The notes under the pieces: generated by a model | What the model saw: only the letters and a program-made list of their open reading frames with translations | The model's database searches: none | Told to the model about the DNA's origin: nothing | Assembly (NCBI GenBank): GCA_030035585.1 | Contig: CM057468.1 | Coordinates: 54,122,145-54,186,144 of the forward strand | DNA: 64,000 nt | Origin: Dugong dugon | Taxonomy: Eukaryota; Chordata; Mammalia; Sirenia; Dugongidae | Reading direction: 5' to 3' | Shown here: piece by piece, positions 11,923 through 23,675 of the stretch | Position numbering within the stretch: the first letter of the stretch is position 1 | How the letters are laid out: each line of letters starts with the position of its first letter | Position numbers and translations under genes: made by a program

Positions 11923-11986
11923 GGAGACTCATAAGTCTGAATTGACTCAATGGCAATAGGTTTGGTTTTTATTTTTTGGTTTTATA
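11923..11986 (+). mobile_element. AfroSINE tail fragment
   Basis: Only the 3' tail is present: GACTCATAAGTCTGAATTGA followed by CTCAATGGCAATAGGTTTGG and a T-rich end. Confidence 0.7.
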
Positions 11987-12449
11987 GGAGAAGCTGAGCA
12001 GGGGGCAAAGGAAGTAGGGAAGCAGGCAAACTAACCTCACAGTCTCTACCAACTTAATCCAGCCAGATAATCTCCCGTGGAGAGATTCTTCTGAACCCAT
12101 GTAGGAAGAGGTCCTCAACACTGTCAGTATAATGGTCCATCAGGGTGATTAGTGAAACTACATCCTGGGGACCTATGAAACCAGAGACAGAAAAGCCAGG
12201 AGTGCTGGCCCCTGCAGCCAAAGATGATGTGTATTTCCCCTTTTATCAGGTGTTTTCTGTGGGAATATATGAGGCAAATGGAGGGGCAAGTCTACCCTCT
12301 TTCTTCCTGCCTTCCCCTTCTCCCTCTCTTCCAGTAAATGCTTACTGAGCAATGAGTAGGTATAAAACACCATACCTAGATCCTAGATGCTATAGTCCGG
12401 TAGTAAGGATTAGACACATGCACAAATAACCCTGGCTAAAGAGGATAAG
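11987..12449. other. Unassigned sequence
   Basis: No repeat family or gene is recognised. The facing short frames (12145-12348 plus and 12173-12373 minus) are overlapping chance frames. Confidence 0.35.
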
Positions 12450-12658
12450 TTGTTGTTGGGTGCCATAGAGTTTGTTCTGACTAGTAGTGACCCTATGTAC
12501 AACAGAACGAAACACTGCCCAGTCCTGGGCTGTCCTCACAATTATTGTTATGCTTGAGCTCATTGTTGCAGACACTGTTTCAATCCACTTTATTGAGGAT
12601 CTTCCTCTTTTCTCGCTGACCCTCTACTTTACCAAGCATGATGGCCTTCTCCAAGGGA
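12450..12658 (-). mobile_element. RTE LINE 3' end, 5'-truncated
   Basis: TGTTGTTGTTGGGTGCCATA, GTACAACAGAACGAAACACT and CCTCTACTTTACCAAGCATG are the reverse complement of the end of the RTE LINE at 43450-47406 (compare 47203-47405). This is a 5'-truncated copy, the usual product of target-primed reverse transcription. Confidence 0.85.
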
Positions 12659-13227
12659 GTGGCTAACAGACATACATAATGTGTAGATGGTGCCAAGAGT
12701 TTTCAAGTACAGAACCCCCAAATGCATTCAGGTCAATTTTCAGCATTTTTCAGCTACCTAGGGATTCATTTAGTCCAAAGCCAGGTAAAAATAATCTAAT
12801 GGCCCCATTATGGTATGAAAGAGTTGCTGAGTCCCGTTTGGTCACTTACAGAATTTAAAAACAGACAACAAAGCCATATAAATGTTAGGTGTCCTTCTTT
12901 TTGAGTGTGTATATTCTTTTTGGGGGGAAGTGGGTGGGTTCTTTCATGGTTATTGATTTATCTGTAAATATTCTTTTATCTGGATCTCTTCACTATACAT
13001 GGCTCAAGAGTCAGGCTTCAGGGAATGAACATCCAGGATAATTGTTGCATCCTTCCAGAGCCTCTGGTACCCTTCAGGAGACCCTCAGTGCTGGCCTCAG
13101 CGTCTCTCTGCTGCAGCTGGGTTGCAAGGGATCATGCTGCATAGGGATATAGTTCACTGCTACACGCTTGATATTATTGGCAGTGAACTATATGCAAGGC
13201 TGAGAAAGTGGTGTTGTGGGCTTAAGA
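12659..13227. other. Unassigned sequence
   Basis: No repeat or gene is recognised. There is a short G-rich run near 12920. Confidence 0.35.
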
Positions 13228-13232
13228 CAAGT

Positions 13233-13753
13233 TGTTATGGATTGAACTGTGTCCCCGCAAAGTGTGTGTCAACTTGGCTAGGCCATGATTCCCAGTATTG
13301 GGTGATTGTCCACCATTTTGTCATCTGATGTGATTTTCCATGTGTTGTAAATCCTATCTCTATGATGTTAATGAGGTGGAATTAGCGGCAGTTATGTTAA
13401 TAAGGCAGGACTCAATCTACGAGATTAGGTTGTATTTTAAGTCAATCTCTTTTGAGATATAAATGAGAGAAGCGAGGACAGAGACATGGGGGACCTCATA
13501 CCACCAAGAAACAACAGCCAGGAGGATAGCATGTCCTTTGGACCTGGGATCCCTGAGCTGAGAAGCTCCTTCACCTGGGAAGATTGATGACAAGGGCCTT
13601 TCCCCAGAGTTGACAGAGAGAGAAAGCCTCCCCCTGGAGCTTGCATTCTGAATTTGGACTTCTAGCCTCCTGGACTGTGAGAGAATAAATTTCTCTTTGT
13701 TAAAGAGATCCAGTGTGGTATTTCTGTTATAGCAGCACTAGATAACTAAAACA
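13233..13753 (+). mobile_element. Solo MaLR-type LTR
   Basis: This runs from TGTTATGGATTGAACTGTG to CTAGATAACTAAAACA with AATAAA in GAGAGAATAAATTTC. Flanking 5-mers CAAGT (13228-13232) and CAAAT (13754-13758) are a one-mismatch TSD. The motif GGCTAGGCCATGATTCCCAG pairs with the reverse complement seen in the antisense LTRs at 4244 and 8667, showing a shared subfamily. Confidence 0.85.
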
Positions 13754-13758
13754 CAAAT

Positions 13759-14476
13759 TAAGGCATTTTATAGGCTCATCCATTTTATAATCTGGTGATG
13801 CTTGTAGCCCAAAGCCTAGTCCATTATTCAATAAACAAAGTGCACATGCCAAGGTCTTATACCCAGGATGGCCTATGTACTAATGTTTTGTCAGGAATGG
13901 GTACATTTATTCCCCTTGCTCTTCCTCTTTCACAGGGAACAAAGATTAGGAATGTTCTCTTGGGTAAGAGAGACAGTCACAGGGATTGGGCTTCTAGGTC
14001 TAATATGCCCTTCTCAAGAGGCTTAGCCATAAATGCATTACTTGCAGCAGCTCACTTAAAAGGTGTATGAGAGCTAAACACCATGATTTCACGTGAGTGT
14101 AAAGCCCAAACCTTCCTACTGATTACTTTTAAAAAAAAAAGGGTGCTTCCAACACTTTCCCAAAGAACAAAGAATTCTGTGCTTTGTAATAAGTCAGCCT
14201 GAACAGCCCATGTTAAATGTTGTGCAAATCAGCATCTGCTACTTTTGAGTGAACATCTCATTTACTAAATAGAACTGTGCCACCCAGTTCTAGAACCAGA
14301 ACAATTAAATAAGTTCATTAGTAAAGATAACAGAATATTTGAAGCCTTAATCATTGAGGAATAAAAATAGTTCAGAGCTTTGTAATGAATAAGTTTCCCA
14401 AACATTTCCTTCGATAACTCTGAAAGGCATTAGCAACTCCTAAGCGTTTAAAAATAATGAACTTGATATGAACTTT
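13759..14476. other. Unassigned AT-rich sequence
   Basis: No repeat or gene is recognised. An A10 run occurs near 14131. Confidence 0.35.
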
Positions 14477-14491
14477 TCTTTCCTGCATTTT
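14477..14491. repeat. Left TSD of the long L1
   Basis: TCTTTCCTGCATTTT is identical to 23034-23048. The two copies bracket the minus-strand L1, which marks it as a single retrotransposition event. Confidence 0.92.
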
Positions 14492-15473
14492 TTTGAAATT
14501 GTGCTTTAAGTGAAAGTTTACGATTCAAGTCAGTTTCTCATACAAAAATTTATACACACATTACTATGTGACCCTAGCTACTTTCCCTATAATGTGACAT
14601 CATACTCCTTCTTTCCACCCTGGATTTCCCATGTCGATTCAACCAGCTCCTGTCCCTTTTTGCCTTTCATCTTGCCTCCAGACAGGAGCTGCCCATTTAG
14701 TCTCATGTATCTACTTGAGCTAAGAAGCGCTCTCTTCACAAGTATCATTTTTATGTCCCATAGTCCAGTCTAATCTTTGTCTGAAGAGTTGGCTTTGGGA
14801 ATGGTTTCAATTCTGGGCTAATGGACAGTCTGGGGGACCATGTCTTCTGGGGTTCCTCCAGTCTCAGTTGGACCATTAAGTCTGGTCTTTTTACTAGAAT
14901 TTGAGTGCTGCATCCTATTTTTTTCCTGCTCCGTCAGGGACTTTCTGTTGTGTTACCTTTCAGGGCAGTCATTGGTGGTAGCTGGGCACCACCTAATTCT
15001 TCTGGTATCAGGCTGAAGGAATCTCTGGTTTATGTAGCCCTTTTTGTCTCTTGGGCTAATATTTTCCTTGTGTGGTGTTCTTCATTCTCCTTTGCTCCAG
15101 GTGGGTTGGGACCAGTTGGTACATCTCAGATGGCCACTTGTTAGCTTTTAAGACCCGGAATGCCACCCACCAAAGTGGCATGCAGAAAATTTTCTTAATA
15201 AACTTTGTTATGCCAATTGACCTAGATGCCCCCTGAAACCATGGTCCCCACCCCTGTTACTCTGTCCCTCAAAGTATTTGGTTGTATTCAGGAAACTTCT
15301 TAGCTTTTTGTTTAGTCCAGTTGTGCTGACTTCCCCTGCATTGTGTTGTCCTTCCCTTCACCTGACATAATTCTTATCTACTATCTAGTTAGTGAATTCT
15401 CCTCTCCCTCCCTCCTCATCCTTGTAACCATCAAAGAATGTTTTCTTCGGTGTTTACACCTTTTCTTGAGTTC

Positions 15474-18400
15474 TTATAACAGTTGTCTCATACAATATTT
15501 GTCCTTTTGTGGCTGACTAATTTCACTCAGCATAATACCTTCCAGATTCATCCATGTTATGAGATGTTTCACAGATTCGTTGTTGTTCTTTATCATTGCG
15601 TAGTATTCCATTGTGTGAATATACCATAATTTATTTATCCATTCGTCTGTTGATGGGCACCTCGGTTGTTTCCATCTTTTTGCTATTGTGAACAGTGCTG
15701 CAATGAACATGGGCGTGCATATATCTATTAGTGTGACGGCTCTTATTTCTCTAGGATATATTCCAAGGAGCAGGATTGCTGGATCGTATGGTTCTTCTAT
15801 TTCTAGCTTTTTAAGGGAGTGCCAAATCGATTTCCAAAGTGGTTGTACCGTTTTACATCACCACCAGTGGTATAGAAGTGTTCCAGTCTCTCCACAACCT
15901 CTCCAACATTTATTATTTTGTGTTTTTTGGATTAATGCTAGCCTTGTTGGAGTGAGATGGTATCTCATTGTAGTTTTGATTTGTCTTTCTCTAATGGCTA
16001 ACGAGCGTGAGCATTTCTTCATGTATCTGTTAGCCACCTGAATGTCTTCTTAGCTGAAGTGCCTGTTCATATCCTTTGCCCATTTTTTAATTGGGTTGTC
16101 TTTTTGTTGTTGAGGTTTTGCAGTATCTTGAAGATTTTAGAGATTAGATCCTGATCAGACATGTTGTAGCCAATATTTTTCCCCTAGTCTGTAGGTTGTC
16201 TTTTTACTCTTTTCGTGAAGTCTTTTGATGAGCATTAAGTGTTTAGATTTTTTGGAGCTCCCAGTAATCTAGTTTCTCTTCTGGTGTTTGTGCATTGTTA
16301 GTTATGTTTTGTATTCTGTTTATGCCATGTATTAGGGCTCCTAGTGTTGTCCCTATTTTTTCTTGCATGAGTTTTTATCGTTTTCAATTTTATATTTAGG
16401 TCTTTGATCCATTTTGAGTTAATTTTTGTGCATGGTGTGAGGTATGGGTTTTGTTTCAGTTTTTTGAAAATCGATATCCAGTTATGCCCACCATTTGTTA
16501 AAAAGACTGTCTTTTCCCCAAGTGGTGGACTTTGGGCCTTTGTCAAATATCAGATGCTCATATGTGGATGAATTTATGTCTGGATTCTCAATTCTGTTCC
16601 ATTGGTCTATGTACCTGTTGTTGTACCAGTACCAGGCTGTTTTGACTAACGTGGCAGTATAATAGGTTCTAAAATCAGGTAGTGTGAGGCCTCCCACTTT
16701 ATTCCTCTTCTTCAGTAATGCTTTAATTATCCGAGGCCTCTTTCCTTTCCATATGAAGTTGGTGATTTGTTTCTCCATCCCATTAAAAAATGCCGTAGGA
16801 ATTTGGATTAGGATTGCATTGTATCTGTAGATCGCTTTGGGTAGAATTGGCATTTTCACAAAGTTGAGTCTTTCTATCCATGAGCAAGGTATGTTTTTCC
16901 ACTTATGCAGGTCTCTTTTGGTTTCTTGCAGTATGTCTTGTACATTTCTTTGTATAGGTCTTTTATGTCTCTGGTTAGATTTATTCCTAAGTATTTTATC
17001 TTTTGGGGGGCTATTGTAAATGGTATTGATTTGGTGATTTCCTCTTTGAAGTTCTCTTTGTTGGTGTAGAGGAATCAGATTGATTTTTGTATGTTTGTCT
17101 TGTATCATGAAACTTTGCTGAAATTTTCTGTTAGTTCCAGTAGTTTTCTTGTGGATTCCTTGGAGGTTTTCTGTGTAAAATATCATATCATCTGCAAATA
17201 GAGATACTTTGACTTCTTCCCTACCAATCTGGATGCTCTTTATTTCTTTTTCTAGCCTAATTGCTCTGGCTAGGACCTCCAGCACAATGTTGAATAAGAG
17301 TGGTAATAAGGGGCATCCTTGTCTGGTACCTGTTCTCAAGGGGAATGCTTTCAGACTCTCTGCATTTAGGATGATGTTGGCTGTTGGCTTTGTATAAGTG
17401 CCCTTTATTATGTTGAGGCATTTCCCTTCTATTCCTATTTTGCTGAGAGTTTTTATCATGAATGGGTGTTGAACTTTGACAAATGCCTTTTCTTCATCAA
17501 TTGATAAGATCATGTGCTTCTTCTCTTTTGTTTTATTTATGTGATGGGTTACATTGATTGTTTTTCTAATGTTGAACCATCCCTGCATACCTGGTAGGAA
17601 TTCTGCTTGGTCTTGGTGAATTATTTTTTTGATATGTTGTTGAGTTCTATTGGCTTAGAATTTTGTGGAGGATTTTTGCGTCTATGTTCATGAGGGACAT
17701 TAGTCTGTAATTGTCTTTTATTTTGGTGTCTTTACCTGATTTTGGTATCAGAGTTATGCTGGCTTCATAGAATGAGTTTGGGAGTATTCCATCCTTGTCT
17801 ATGCTCTGAAATACCTTTAGTAGTAGTGGTGTTAACTCTTCTCTGATAGTTTGGTAGAATTCTCCAGTGAAAGCTTCAGGGCCAGGGCTTTTTTTTTTTG
17901 GTTGGAAGTTTTTAAATTACCTTTTCAATCTCTTCTTTTGTTTTGGGTCTATTTAGTTGTTCTACCTTTGTTTGTGTTAGTTTAGGTAAGTAGTGTGTTT
18001 CTAGAAATTTGTCCATTTCCTCTAAGTTTTCAAATTTGTTAGAGTACGATTTTTCATAGTATTCTGTTATGATTTTTTAAAATTTCAGTTGTGTCTGTTG
18101 TGGTATCACCCATCTCATTTCTTATTTGGGTTATTTGCTTCCTCTGCTGTTTTTCTTTTGTCACTTTGGCCAGTGGTTTATCGATTTTGTTGATCTTTTC
18201 AAAGAACCAGCTTTTGGTCTTGTTAAGTTTCAATTGTCTTTCTACTTTCTATTTCATTTAATTCTGCTCTAATTTTTATTATTTCCTTTTTTCTGTTGCC
18301 TGAAGGCTTCTTTTGCTGAACTCTATTTGTTCGAGTTGTAGGATTAATGTTTTGATTTTGATTCTTTCTTCTTTTTGGATGTGTGCATTTATTGCTATTA

Positions 18401-19254
18401 ATTAACCTCTAAGCACTGCTTTCACTATGTTCCGAAGGTTCTGATAGGATGTGTTTTCATTCTCATTTGATTCTGTGAATTTCTTTGTTCCGTCCTTAAT
18501 TTCATCTATAACCCAGTAGTTTTTGAGCAAGGTGTTGTTCAGTTTCCATGTGTTCGATTATTTTCTTTGTTTTTTCTGTTATTGATTTCCACTTTTATGG
18601 CTTATGGTCAGAAAAGATGCTTTGTAATATTTCGATGCTTTGGATTCTGTTAAGGCTTGCTTTATGGCCTAACTTGTGATCTAGTCTGGAGAATGTTCCA
18701 TGCGCATTTGAAAAGGAAGTATACTTGTCTGCTGTTGGGTGGACTGTTCTGTATGCATCTGTGAGGTCAAGTTAGCTGATTGTGGCATTTAGCTCTTTCG
18801 TGTCTTTATTGAACTTCTTTCTGGATGTTCTGTCTTTCACTGAAAATGATGTGTTGAAGTCTGCTACTATTATTGTGGAGCTGTCTATCTCTCTTTTCAT
18901 TGCTGTTAGAGTTTGTTTTATGTATTTTGGAGCCCTGTCGTTGGGTACATAAATATTTATTATGGTTATATGTTCTTGATGTATTGACCGTTTAATCATT
19001 ATATAGTGTCCTTCCTTATTCTTTGTGGTGGATTTTACTTTAAAGTCTCTTTTGTCAGAGATTAATATTGCCACTCCTGCTCTTTTTTGAGTGTTGTTTG
19101 CTTGATATATTGTTTTCCATCCTTTGAGTTTTAGTTTGTGTCTTTAAGTCTAAGGTGTGTCTCTTGTAGGCAGCGTAAAGACTGATTGTGTTTTTTTATC
19201 CATTCTGCCACTCTGTCTCTTTATTGGTGCATTCAGTCCATTTAAATTCAGCAT
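15474..19254 (-). pseudogene. L1 ORF2 (endonuclease-reverse transcriptase), broken
   Basis: ORF2 encodes the L1 endonuclease and reverse transcriptase, which nicks target DNA and copies L1 RNA in place. Here the reading starts around 19254 (a methionine followed by NLNGLNAPIKRQ) and ends at 15474, about 1260 codons, near the usual length. The endonuclease is marked by a VADFNT-type block in the fragment 18772-19074. The longest surviving frame, 16482-17588 (368 codons), covers the palm of the reverse transcriptase, with [10 protein letters not shown] and the catalytic FADD (17187-17198). The C-terminal fragment 15474-15710 includes [12 protein letters not shown] and YYAMIKN, typical of the L1 tail. 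Multiple stops and frameshifts separate these pieces, so no functional enzyme is made. Confidence 0.93.
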
Positions 19255-20574
19255 AATTATTGATAGGTATGTGTTTAGTGCTGTCAGTTTGATCTCTCTT
19301 TTTTGTGTTGTTGACAGTTTCTTTGTTCCACTTAATTTTCTGTGCTGAGTTGTTTTTCTTTATGTATTTTCTTTTCATCTTTTTCATCATTGATTTTGTA
19401 TTTGCTGAGTCTTTATGTTTTTTGTGCTTTTTATTTTGATTTGTAGGATTGTTAGTTTCCTTTGTGGTTACCTTAATATTTACCCCTATTTTTCCGAGTT
19501 TAAACTAGTCTTTTATTTCTTTAGATCATCTTGACTTCCTCTCCATGTGAAAGATGTATGACTACATTTTTTAGTCCCTCTTTTTTGTTTTAATGTTGTC
19601 ACCTTTTACATATTATCATCTCTGTTTCCCTATTTCCAGCATTTTAGCTTTGATTTATTTTGTGACTTCCCTACCGGGATTTATATCTGGTTGCTCTGTC
19701 CTGTGTTCTAGTTTTGGGTTGTTATCTGATGTTATTGATTTTCTAACCAGAGGACTCCTTTTGGTATTTTTTGTCACTTTGGTTTGGTTTTTTACCAATT
19801 CCCTAAACTTCTGTTTATCTGGAAATGCCCTAATTTTGCCATCATATTTGAGAGACAGTTTTGCTGGATATATAATTCTCTGCTGGCAATTTTTTTCCTT
19901 CAAAGCTTTATATACGTCATCCCATTGCCTTCTTGCCTGCGTGGTTTCTGCTGAGTAGTCCAAGCTTAGTCTTACTGACTCTCCTTCGTAGATGACTTTT
20001 CGTTTATCCCTAGACACTCTTAAAATTCTCTTTATCTTGCTTTTGGCAAGTTTGATTACAATATGTCTTGGTGACTTTCTTTTGGGATCTACCTTGTATG
20101 GGGTTTGATGAGCATATTGCATAGATATCTTCTCATCTTTCATGATATCAGGGACGTTTTCTTCCAATAAATCTTCAACAATTCTCTCTGTATTTTCTAT
20201 TATCTCCCCCTGTTCTGGTAATCCAATCACTCATAGATTATTCCTCTTGATACAGTCCCACATAATTCTTAGAGTTTCTTCATTTTTAAAAATTCTTTTA
20301 TCTGATTTTTCCTCGGATAAGTTGGTGTCAAATGCTTTATCTTCATTCTCACTATTTCTGGCTTCCACTGCCTCAATTCTGCTCCTATAACTTTCTACTG
20401 AGATGTCTACTTCTGAAATTTTATTGTTAATCTTCTGGATTTCTGTTTGCTGTCTCTCTATGCATTCTTGCAGCCTGTTAAATTTGTCATTGTGCTCTTC
20501 TATAATCTCCTTAAGTCCCTCTGTTGCTTTGTCTGAGTGTTCCTTGGCTTATTCTGTGTTTTGCCTGATCCCTT

Positions 20575-20589
20575 AAGAGTTCTGTATAT
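20575..20589. repeat. Left TSD of nested L1
   Basis: AAGAGTTCTGTATAT, identical to 21524-21538, is duplicated host-L1 ORF1 sequence flanking the nested insert. Confidence 0.93.
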
Positions 20590-21523
20590 ATTTGGGAGCA
20601 AGGGAGAATGAACAGAACAAGATACAAGGAAAAGATCTGTCCAGAGGACTAATGGACCACAGCTACCATGGCCTCCACCAGACTGAGTCCAGTACAGCTA
20701 GATGGTGGCCAGCTAACACCACTGACTGCTCTGATTGGGATCACAACAGAGGATCCTGGAAAGAGCTGGAAAAGGATGTGAAACAAAATTCTAACTCACA
20801 GAAAAGGACCAGATTTACTGGCCTGACAGACTGGAGAAACCCTGAGAGTACGGCCCTCGGACACCCTTTTAGCTCAGTGGTGAAGTCACTCCCGAAGTTC
20901 ACTGCTCAGCCAGAGATTGGACAGCCTCATAAAACAAAACAGGACTAATAAGGCACAGCTGTCCAGGGACAAGGACTAGAAGGCAGGAGGGGACAGGAAA
21001 GCTGGTGATAGGGAACCCAAGGTTGAGAAGGGACGGTGTTGACATGTCGTGGTGTTGTTAACCATTGTCATAGGGCAATATCTGTAATAACTGTTTAATG
21101 AGAAAATCTTTATTCTGCAAACTTTCATCTAACGTACAAAAAAAGGAAAAAGAATTATCTATGTGAGATCAAATTGACAACAGCAACTCAAAAGGTGTGA
21201 TAGGAAGCCTAGGGGCAGTGAGTTGAAGATAAAGGTGATGGAATAATTTGGAAAAGGATAGCGAGAATAGCAGCACAATTGGAAGAATGTAATAGATGTC
21301 ACTTAACTGTACGTGTAGAAACTTTTGAAATGGTGTAACTTCGGCTATGTATATTTTCACCAAAAAAAAGTCCTCCAAGGTTGAGAAGGGAGAGTGTTGA
21401 CATGTGGGGTTGTTAACCGATGTCATAAAATGATATGTGCACTGACTGTTTAATGAGAAACTATTTGTTCTGTAAACCTTCATCTAAAGTACAATTTAAA
21501 AAAAAATGTTCCAAAAAATAAAA
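20590..21523 (+). mobile_element. 5'-truncated L1 with duplicated 3' end, nested in L1 ORF1
   Basis: A plus-strand L1 3' UTR fragment inserted into the minus-strand L1, with a perfect 15-bp TSD. It is composite: 3' UTR ending near 21137 in an A-rich run; a middle segment 21138-21370 resembling the 3' terminus of a second L1 subfamily (compare 43000-43190); then a second copy of the L1 3' terminus (21379-21494, similar to 21021-21137) with its own A-rich tail. The same three-part order occurs in the unrelated insertion at 44120-45156, so it is likely an inherited subfamily structure. Confidence 0.88.
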
Positions 21524-21763
21524 AAGAGTTCTGTATATTAATCTTTTGTAGTTGACCTCCAGTAATCCCAAGAAATTCTCTTCCTCTGGAAAATTTCTTG
21601 ACTCTTTGTTTTGGGAGCTTGCTGAAGCCATCATGAACTGCCTCTTTATGTGATTTGACATTGACTCTTGTCTCCAAACCATCAATAAGTTATTATATTT
21701 ATTTATTTTATGTTTTCTGATCGTGTCCTGGCTTCTTGGTTTGTTTTGTTTTGATATGCCCAA

Positions 21764-23033
21764 ATAGGCTGCTTGTGTGAGCTAGTTTGATTCTTGGTAC
21801 CTTCAAAGTTCTAATGTCTTCTCACCACGTGGTTAGATCTGTTACTAGGTACGTGAGCCCAGGAGACTGTTTTCTTTTCTTGTGCGGATTCAGCTCAGGT
21901 GTCCAGGTAGTCAGTCACCAAGTGTGTGGTGCAGGCTCTCACCTACAGTCCTAGACAGGCAGGGGTTATTGGTGTAGGCACAGGTATCTGGCTGCAGTAA
22001 GGAGTCACATGCTGAACAAAGCAGGGGGCTGATGGCTGCCCCTGAGTGTCTGTGAGGAAAGCGTGTCCCTGTTCCCAGGGTGCATAGATGGGTAGGTTTT
22101 GCAGCCAGACTATGGACACCCAATGCTTTTGGCTGTAGGGACTTGGAGGTACCACTTATTTTTGGACCCCAGTCACAGGTGGCTAGGTAGTGTGCATGGA
22201 GCCACCAGTCCTCAGGTTCCTGATGTGGGTAGGTGAGAACCCCACTTAACGGGCAGAGCAGTATCAAATGTCATGAACCCACCACTCCACTATATATACT
22301 GTGTAGTACTGTGCTAATGAGGGCCTATGCTGTTGAAATGGGTCCACGCAGGTCTACGCAATGGTGAAAGGCATTTAAAGTCCATGGACCTTTAATGCGT
22401 GTGCCTAGAAAAAGGAGCTGTGCCTGTCCTGAGTTCCCAGCTATGGGGAGCTGGCAGATTATTTTTTCTTGTTTGTTAATTTGTTCCCTCTCCAAGGCTG
22501 GGAGAATGGCTCAAGGTGTGTGAAGGGTTGTACTTCAGACCCACGGGGAAGCAGCAATTGCCGAAGCCAGCTGGGGACCAGGTGCAGAGCCGGGAGGGAG
22601 CAGGTAAATGGGAGAAAGCTTCTTACCAAATGGGTTTTTTTTAAGTCTGTGCGGTAGGTTAAACGCAGGTACTTATCTTTTGCCAATTGAGTGCTGCTTT
22701 TCACTGGCTCTGGAGGCCTGAGCAGATTCTCTGCTGCTGATCTCTCCCAGTGTGGAAAACACTTCCCAAATGCCACTGCCTGCCTCACTGTGCAAGCCAG
22801 CCAATCTGGCCCACTGGTGCCAGCTCCCACGAGGTCAGGTCTGACAACTCCTTGATGCTTCTGAACCATCTCTCCCTCCCTCTGCCACTCAGTCCAATGT
22901 TCATCTAGGAGTCCTGATGTTCAGGGTTCCTAGACTGTCATATAAAATTGATTCACTTGTTTTTTCGGGTCTTTGTTGTAAGAGGGACCACCGGAAGCAT
23001 CTGACCACTCTGCCATCTTGGCCCTACCTCATC
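21764..23033 (-). promoter_or_regulatory. L1 5' UTR / internal promoter region
   Basis: This is the GC-richer leader of the long L1, between its 5' terminus (23033) and the ORF1 start. By family analogy it would hold the internal RNA polymerase II promoter. Two sense-strand frames lie in it (22459-22869, 136 codons; 21911-22267, 118 codons), with no domain I recognise. Confidence 0.75.
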
Positions 23034-23048
23034 TCTTTCCTGCATTTT
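23034..23048. repeat. Right TSD of the long L1
   Basis: TCTTTCCTGCATTTT, the exact partner of 14477-14491. Confidence 0.92.
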
Positions 23049-23097
23049 AACTTCTAAAAGTGTTTTTATCCTGAGGAATATTTATAATAATATATAG

Positions 23098-23670
23098 TCT
23101 TATAGATTGAATTGTGTTCCTCCAAAATATGTGTTTGAATCCTAACCCCTGTACCTGTGGATGTAATCCCATTTGGGAATAGGGTATTTTTTGTTACATT
23201 AATGTGGCCATATCAGTGTTGAGTGTGTTCTAAATCTAGTCACTTCTGAGTTATAAAGACGAGCACAGACAAAAAGACAAGAGAGCACAATCAGGGGAAG
23301 ACAGATACCATATGAAGATTGCCAAGCAACCTAGGAACAGAAACTTAAAGTGACAAGGATCTTCTTCTCCCAGAGCCAACAGAAAGAGCCTCCCCTTGTA
23401 GCAGATACCCTAAATTTGGACTTTTAAACTATAAGAAAATAAATATATGTTCTTTAAAGCCACCTATTTGTGTTAAGGAGCCCTGGTGGTGCAGTGGTCG
23501 AGAGCTTGGCTGCTAACCAAAGGGTCAGCAGTTCAAATCCACCAGCCACTCCCTGGAAACCCTATGGGGCAGTTCTACTCTATCCTATAGGGTGGTTATA
23601 AGTCAGAAACCATTTGATGGCAACAGATTTAACAGGTATTTGTGTTTAGAAGCACTAGGAAACTAAGACA
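23098..23670 (+). mobile_element. MaLR-type LTR hosting a SINE
   Basis: It runs from TCTTATAGATTGAATTGTG to GGAAACTAAGACA, with near-TSD 5-mers TATAG (23093-23097) and TATTG (23671-23675). It is interrupted at 23475-23636 by an AfroSINE; excising the SINE gives a normal-length LTR of about 0.4 kb. Confidence 0.85.
23475..23636 (+). mobile_element. AfroSINE nested in MaLR LTR
   Basis: Head GGAGCCCTGGTGGTGCAGTG, B-box-like AGTTCAAATCCACCAG, body GGGGCAGTTCTACTCTATCC, and an RTE-like tail ending in AACAG. A 10-bp TSD TATTTGTGTT flanks it (23465-23474 and 23637-23646). Confidence 0.93.
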
Positions 23671-23675
23671 TATTG

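Larger units (their letters stand above)
19655..21763 (-). pseudogene. L1 ORF1 (RNA-binding chaperone), split by nested L1
   Basis: ORF1 encodes the trimeric nucleic-acid chaperone that coats L1 RNA. The first methionine lies at 21761-21763 (MGISKQNKPRSQ), and the first 75 or so codons run to 21539. A plus-strand L1 insert then interrupts it at 20590-21523, after which the coiled-coil-like region (20240-20575) and the RRM and C-terminal domain (frame 19655-20230, 191 codons) follow. Recognisable signatures are RHIVIKLAKSK, SLDYSAETTQARRQW and IYPAKLSLKYDGKIRAFPD. One stop lies just upstream of position 20230, besides the insertion. The terminator at 19655 is followed by roughly 400 bp before ORF2, longer than a typical inter-ORF spacer, suggesting that ORF1 has been shortened by a premature stop or that the spacer is long in this lineage. 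Confidence 0.9.
14492..23033 (-). mobile_element. Near full-length L1 LINE, interrupted
   Basis: A minus-strand L1 with all parts in order: T-rich tail complement at the left, 3' UTR (14492-15473), ORF2 (15474-19254), ORF1 (19655-21763, split) and 5' UTR (about 21764-23033). Its 5' end, read on the minus strand, begins GGGCCAAGATGGCAGAGTGG, resembling the start of mammalian L1 promoters. A perfect 15-bp TSD flanks it. After removing the nested 0.95-kb insert it is about 7.6 kb, a plausible complete length for this lineage. Both ORFs carry stops and frameshifts, so it cannot move by its own proteins. The 3' UTR is shared with copies at 33604, 44120, 52667 and 62796. Confidence 0.93.
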
